Source: Clostridiales bacterium
GTDB lineage: Bacteria > Bacillota_A > Clostridia > Christensenellales > Christensenellaceae
Length of the DNA: 16,110 nt
Assembly (NCBI GenBank): GCA_003149735.1
Contig: QANA01000070.1
Location: 19,038 to 35,147, forward strand
Reading direction: 5' to 3'
Shown here: positions 13,462 through 16,110 of the stretch, in pieces
Numbering within the stretch: position 1 is the stretch's first letter
Layout of the letters: each line of letters opens with the position of its first letter
The notes under the pieces: model-generated
Told to the model about the DNA's origin: nothing
What the model saw: the letters and a program-made list of their open reading frames with translations, nothing else
The model's database searches: none
Made by a program: the position numbers and the translations under genes

Positions 13462-14645
13462 ATAAAAAAACGATCAAGGATATCGACGTAGCAGGCAAAC
13501 GGGTGCTTGTCCGCGTAGACTTCAATGTCCCGCTGAAAAATGGTGAGATTACGGATGAGACGCGTATTCAGGCAGCTTTGCCCACCATTCAGTATTTGTT
13601 GAATCAGAATGCGAAGGTTGTACTTTGCTCGCATCTGGGAAGACCCAAGGGAGAATTCAAACCGGAATTTTCGTTGGCTCCGGTGGCGCGCCGTTTACAG
13701 GGGCTGCTGCCCAATAAGGTGACTTTTGCTACTGACGTAGTTGGAGAAAGCGCGGATGCAGCAGTCGCCAATATGCAGAATGGCGAAGTTGTCTTGCTGG
13801 AAAACCTGCGTTTCCATAAAGAAGAGACTAAGAATGACCCTGAATTTGCCAAGAAGCTGGCAAGCTATGGCGATATTTATGTGGATGATGCTTTTGGTGC
13901 GGTGCACAGAGCACATGCTTCTACAGCTGCAGTAGCGGAATATCTGCCGGCAGTGGCCGGTTTCCTCATTGAAAAGGAACTTCAGTTCCTGGGCAATGCG
14001 GTTGAAAATCCTCAGCGGCCTTTTGTTGCTATTCTGGGTGGTGCAAAAATTGCGGATAAGATTGGTGTAATCGAAAATCTGTTCAATAAGGTTGACAGCC
14101 TGATTATCGGCGGCGGCATGGCTAATACTTTCCTGGCAGCACAGGAAATCAACATGAAGAATTCGCTGGTTGATCAGGATAGCATCGGGACTGCAAAAGA
14201 ACTGCTCAAAAAGGCGAAGACTTTAGGTGTCAAGATTTTGCTGCCCAGCGATGTAGTGGCTGCGGATCAGTTTGATAATGATGCCAAGACGGTCATGGTA
14301 CCTGTAGAGAATATCCCTGATGGCTATATGGCTCTGGATATCGGCGCTTCTACACGTATGATTTTTGCTGAAGAAATCAATAAAGCAAAGACAATTATTT
14401 GGAACGGACCGATGGGTGTGGCAGAAATGAGCTCTTTTGCCGGCGGCACCAAAGCGGTTGCAGAAGCAATGGCAAACGTGAAAGATGCAACAACGATTAT
14501 CGGCGGCGGCGATTCTGCTGCGGCAGTGAAGAGCCTGGGTTATGGCGACAAGATGAGCCATATCTCTACCGGCGGCGGCGCTTCTCTGGAATTCCTGGAA
14601 GGCAAAGTGCTTCCCGGCATTGCTGCGCTGAACGATAAGGAATGA
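13458..14645 (+). CDS. pgk: Phosphoglycerate kinase
   Basis: A 395-aa cytosolic glycolytic kinase that converts 1,3-bisphosphoglycerate and ADP into 3-phosphoglycerate and ATP. Family motifs run in order: [10 protein letters not shown] (17-26), SHLGRP (58-63), the HRAHAS loop (150-155), GGAKIADK (194-201), NGPMGVAE (316-323) and the nucleotide site GGGDS (349-353). The length is standard. AAGGAG (13441-13446) lies 11 nt upstream of the ATG. It is first in an operon with tpiA (32 nt downstream) and gpmI. The gap gene that precedes pgk in many Firmicutes is not adjacent; trmL occupies that side. Confidence 0.98.
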   Translation: MNKKTIKDIDVAGKRVLVRVDFNVPLKNGEITDETRIQAALPTIQYLLNQNAKVVLCSHLGRPKGEFKPEFSLAPVARRLQGLLPNKVTFATDVVGESADAAVANMQNGEVVLLENLRFHKEETKNDPEFAKKLASYGDIYVDDAFGAVHRAHASTAAVAEYLPAVAGFLIEKELQFLGNAVENPQRPFVAILGGAKIADKIGVIENLFNKVDSLIIGGGMANTFLAAQEINMKNSLVDQDSIGTAKELLKKAKTLGVKILLPSDVVAADQFDNDAKTVMVPVENIPDGYMALDIGASTRMIFAEEINKAKTIIWNGPMGVAEMSSFAGGTKAVAEAMANVKDATTIIGGGDSAAAVKSLGYGDKMSHISTGGGASLEFLEGKVLPGIAALNDKE

Positions 14646-14677
14646 ACAAGTTATAATTACAGGATTTGGAGGATATC

Positions 14678-15424
14678 ATGAGAAGACCTATCATCGCAGG
14701 AAACTGGAAAATGAATAAAACACCCGCTGAAGCGGAAGAACTGGTAAAGGCATTGGTGCCATTGGTGGTGGATGCAGAGGCGGAAGTTGTAGTTTGCCCG
14801 CCCTTTGTCTGCCTGGATGCAGTGGGAAAAGTAATCAAAGGTACCAATATTAAGCTGGGTGCGCAGAATGTGCACTTTGAAAAGAGCGGTGCCTTTACAG
14901 GTGAAATTTCCGCAGATATGTTGCTGGCTATGGGTGTGGAATATGTCATTATCGGGCATAGCGAGCGCCGTCAGTATTTTGGCGAAACTGACTGCACAGT
15001 CAATAAGAGAGCAAGAGCGGCTTTGGCAGCAGGCTTGAAGCCCATTATCTGTGTCGGTGAGAGCTTGGCAGAGCGGGAAAACGGGATTACCGATGAATTG
15101 GTCGGCATGCAGACTAAGCTGGCTTTAAAAGAGATTGAAGCAGAGCAGTTGGAACAGTTGGTAATTGCCTATGAGCCTATTTGGGCGATCGGTACTGGCA
15201 AAACGGCAACGGCACAGGAAGCAAATGCGACCATTGGTGCGATCCGCAGGGCAATTGCTCAGGTTTATGGTGAAGAAGCGGCGCAGAAGGTACGAATCCA
15301 GTATGGTGGCAGCATGAATCCCAAAAATGCTTCCGAATTGATGGCGCAGAGCGAAATCGATGGCGGCCTGATTGGCGGAGCCAGCTTGAAAGCAGAGGAT
15401 TTCTCCAAAGTAGTAAAATACTGA
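14678..15424 (+). CDS. tpiA: Triose-phosphate isomerase
   Basis: A 248-aa TIM-barrel enzyme interconverting dihydroxyacetone phosphate and glyceraldehyde 3-phosphate. Active-site residues are N9 and K11 in GNWKMN, H94 in IIGHSERR and the general base E166 in [11 protein letters not shown], with phosphate-gripping YGGS (209-212) and GGAS (233-236). The frame is open to a TTG at 14666, but that codon is part of the ribosome binding site GGAGG (14668-14672). The ATG at 14678, 5 nt after it, gives the usual [14 protein letters not shown] opening. It is the middle gene of the pgk-tpiA-gpmI operon; gpmI starts 19 nt after the stop. Confidence 0.98.
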   Translation: MRRPIIAGNWKMNKTPAEAEELVKALVPLVVDAEAEVVVCPPFVCLDAVGKVIKGTNIKLGAQNVHFEKSGAFTGEISADMLLAMGVEYVIIGHSERRQYFGETDCTVNKRARAALAAGLKPIICVGESLAERENGITDELVGMQTKLALKEIEAEQLEQLVIAYEPIWAIGTGKTATAQEANATIGAIRRAIAQVYGEEAAQKVRIQYGGSMNPKNASELMAQSEIDGGLIGGASLKAEDFSKVVKY

Positions 15425-15443
15425 GCGAATTAAAGGAGAAACT

Positions 15444-16110
15444 ATGAAAAAATTTACCGCTCTCATGATTCTGGATGGATTTGGTGAGAGAAGTGAACGA
15501 GAAGGAAATGCTGTGCAATTGGCAAATACGCCTAATATTGATGCCTTGAAAAAGGAGTATCCGTGTACTTATATTGGTGCGTCCGGCCTGTCGGTAGGCT
15601 TGCCGGATGGCCAGATGGGTAACTCCGAGGTAGGGCACTTGAATATCGGAGCCGGCCGTATTGTTTATCAGGAATTGACGCGCATTACAAAGGCAATTTC
15701 CGATGGCGATTTCTTTAATAATGAAGCGTTTTGCGGCGCAGTAGAGAATGTGAAGAAAAATGGCAGTGCTTTGCATCTGTTGGGATTGCTTTCTGACGGT
15801 GGCGTGCATAGCCATATCGATCATCTGGAAGCCTTGGTAAAGTTGGCCGCACAGAATGGTCTGGAAAAAGTGTATATTCATTGCTTTATGGATGGCAGAG
15901 ATGTTCCGCCGGACAGCGGCAAAGCGTATATGGAAGACCTGTGTGCACGGTTGGAACGAATCGGTACCGGACGGGTAGCAACAGTCAGTGGCCGGTATTA
16001 TGCGATGGACCGCGATAATCGTTGGGAACGAGTAAGTAAAGCTTATGCAGCCATGGTAAAGGGGGAGGGCGAGCAAAATACCTGCCCGGTGGCAGCAATG
16101 GAGCAATCCT
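15444..16110 (+). CDS. gpmI: 2,3-bisphosphoglycerate-independent phosphoglycerate mutase, 5' part
   Basis: An incomplete gene: 222 codons are seen of about 510 usual, running off the window. It converts 3-phosphoglycerate to 2-phosphoglycerate with two metal ions and a phosphoserine. The start [18 protein letters not shown] carries the first metal ligand (D11 in LDGFG). The phosphorylated serine is in [11 protein letters not shown] (about 58-68; S62). SDGGVHSH and DGRDVPP, conserved substrate-binding segments, follow. AAAGGAGA sits 4-5 nt before the ATG. In spore formers this enzyme is very sensitive to pH through its Mn requirement, which ties 3PGA storage to sporulation; whether that holds here is not visible. 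Confidence 0.97.
   Translation, partial: MKKFTALMILDGFGERSEREGNAVQLANTPNIDALKKEYPCTYIGASGLSVGLPDGQMGNSEVGHLNIGAGRIVYQELTRITKAISDGDFFNNEAFCGAVENVKKNGSALHLLGLLSDGGVHSHIDHLEALVKLAAQNGLEKVYIHCFMDGRDVPPDSGKAYMEDLCARLERIGTGRVATVSGRYYAMDRDNRWERVSKAYAAMVKGEGEQNTCPVAAMEQS

Noticed and set aside
15177..16106. 309-codon minus-strand frame opposite tpiA and gpmI
   Set aside because: It crosses two well-supported glycolytic genes in antisense and has no family motif.

Overview
The window suggests an anaerobic, endospore-forming member of the Firmicutes, probably class Clostridia. The evidence is two alpha/beta-type small acid-soluble spore proteins (SASPs), a LysM-GH18 spore-cortex-lytic type enzyme, strong AGGAGG-type ribosome binding sites, sigma-A promoters, low-to-moderate GC, a Re-citrate synthase-like gene (a trait of strict anaerobes) and a shortened alanyl-tRNA synthetase. 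I cannot name a genus. I see no tRNA, rRNA, CRISPR array, IS element or phage gene. Almost all of the window is chromosomal core or near-core sequence.

Layout. (1) 2-1772: a LysM-LysM-GH18 spore enzyme (+) converges on two tandem SASP genes (-) across a shared bidirectional terminator. (2) 1916-3594: a Cof-type HAD phosphatase and radC, both on the minus strand, each probably with its own promoter. (3) 3663-6180: a consensus sigma-A promoter drives a compact alanyl-tRNA synthetase and mscL, the latter with a zinc-ribbon tail. They end at a perfect 12-bp terminator shared with the convergent cluster. (4) 6192-8088: a minus-strand, translationally coupled operon of a YtrA-type GntR repressor, an ABC ATPase and an ABC-2 permease. 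A palindrome lies over the promoter -10 box. (5) 8089-8416: an AT-rich regulatory gap with a cluster of TGCA motifs. (6) 8417-11057: an aspartate aminotransferase and a Re-citrate synthase-like gene in one operon closed by a terminator. (7) 11056-12778: an Lrp/AsnC regulator overlapping an alanine-type aminotransferase, the AlaR-AlaT arrangement of Bacillus subtilis. (8) 12860-13324: trmL. (9) 13340-16110: the glycolytic operon pgk-tpiA-gpmI, with gpmI cut by the window end and no gap gene beside it.

How the genes fit together. The central part is about carbon/nitrogen exchange. Citrate synthase feeds 2-oxoglutarate formation, and the two aminotransferases link oxaloacetate/aspartate and pyruvate/alanine to 2-oxoglutarate/glutamate. 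An Lrp-family sensor sits between them. The glycolytic operon supplies the three-carbon precursors. The proximal group concerns sporulation and germination.

I did not find a clearly new multi-gene system. The points most worth a second look are the domain-deleted AlaRS, the Re-citrate synthase context, the TGCA cluster upstream of the aminotransferase operon, the GntR operator candidate, and the 5'-end hairpin plus overlapping leader ORF at pgk.
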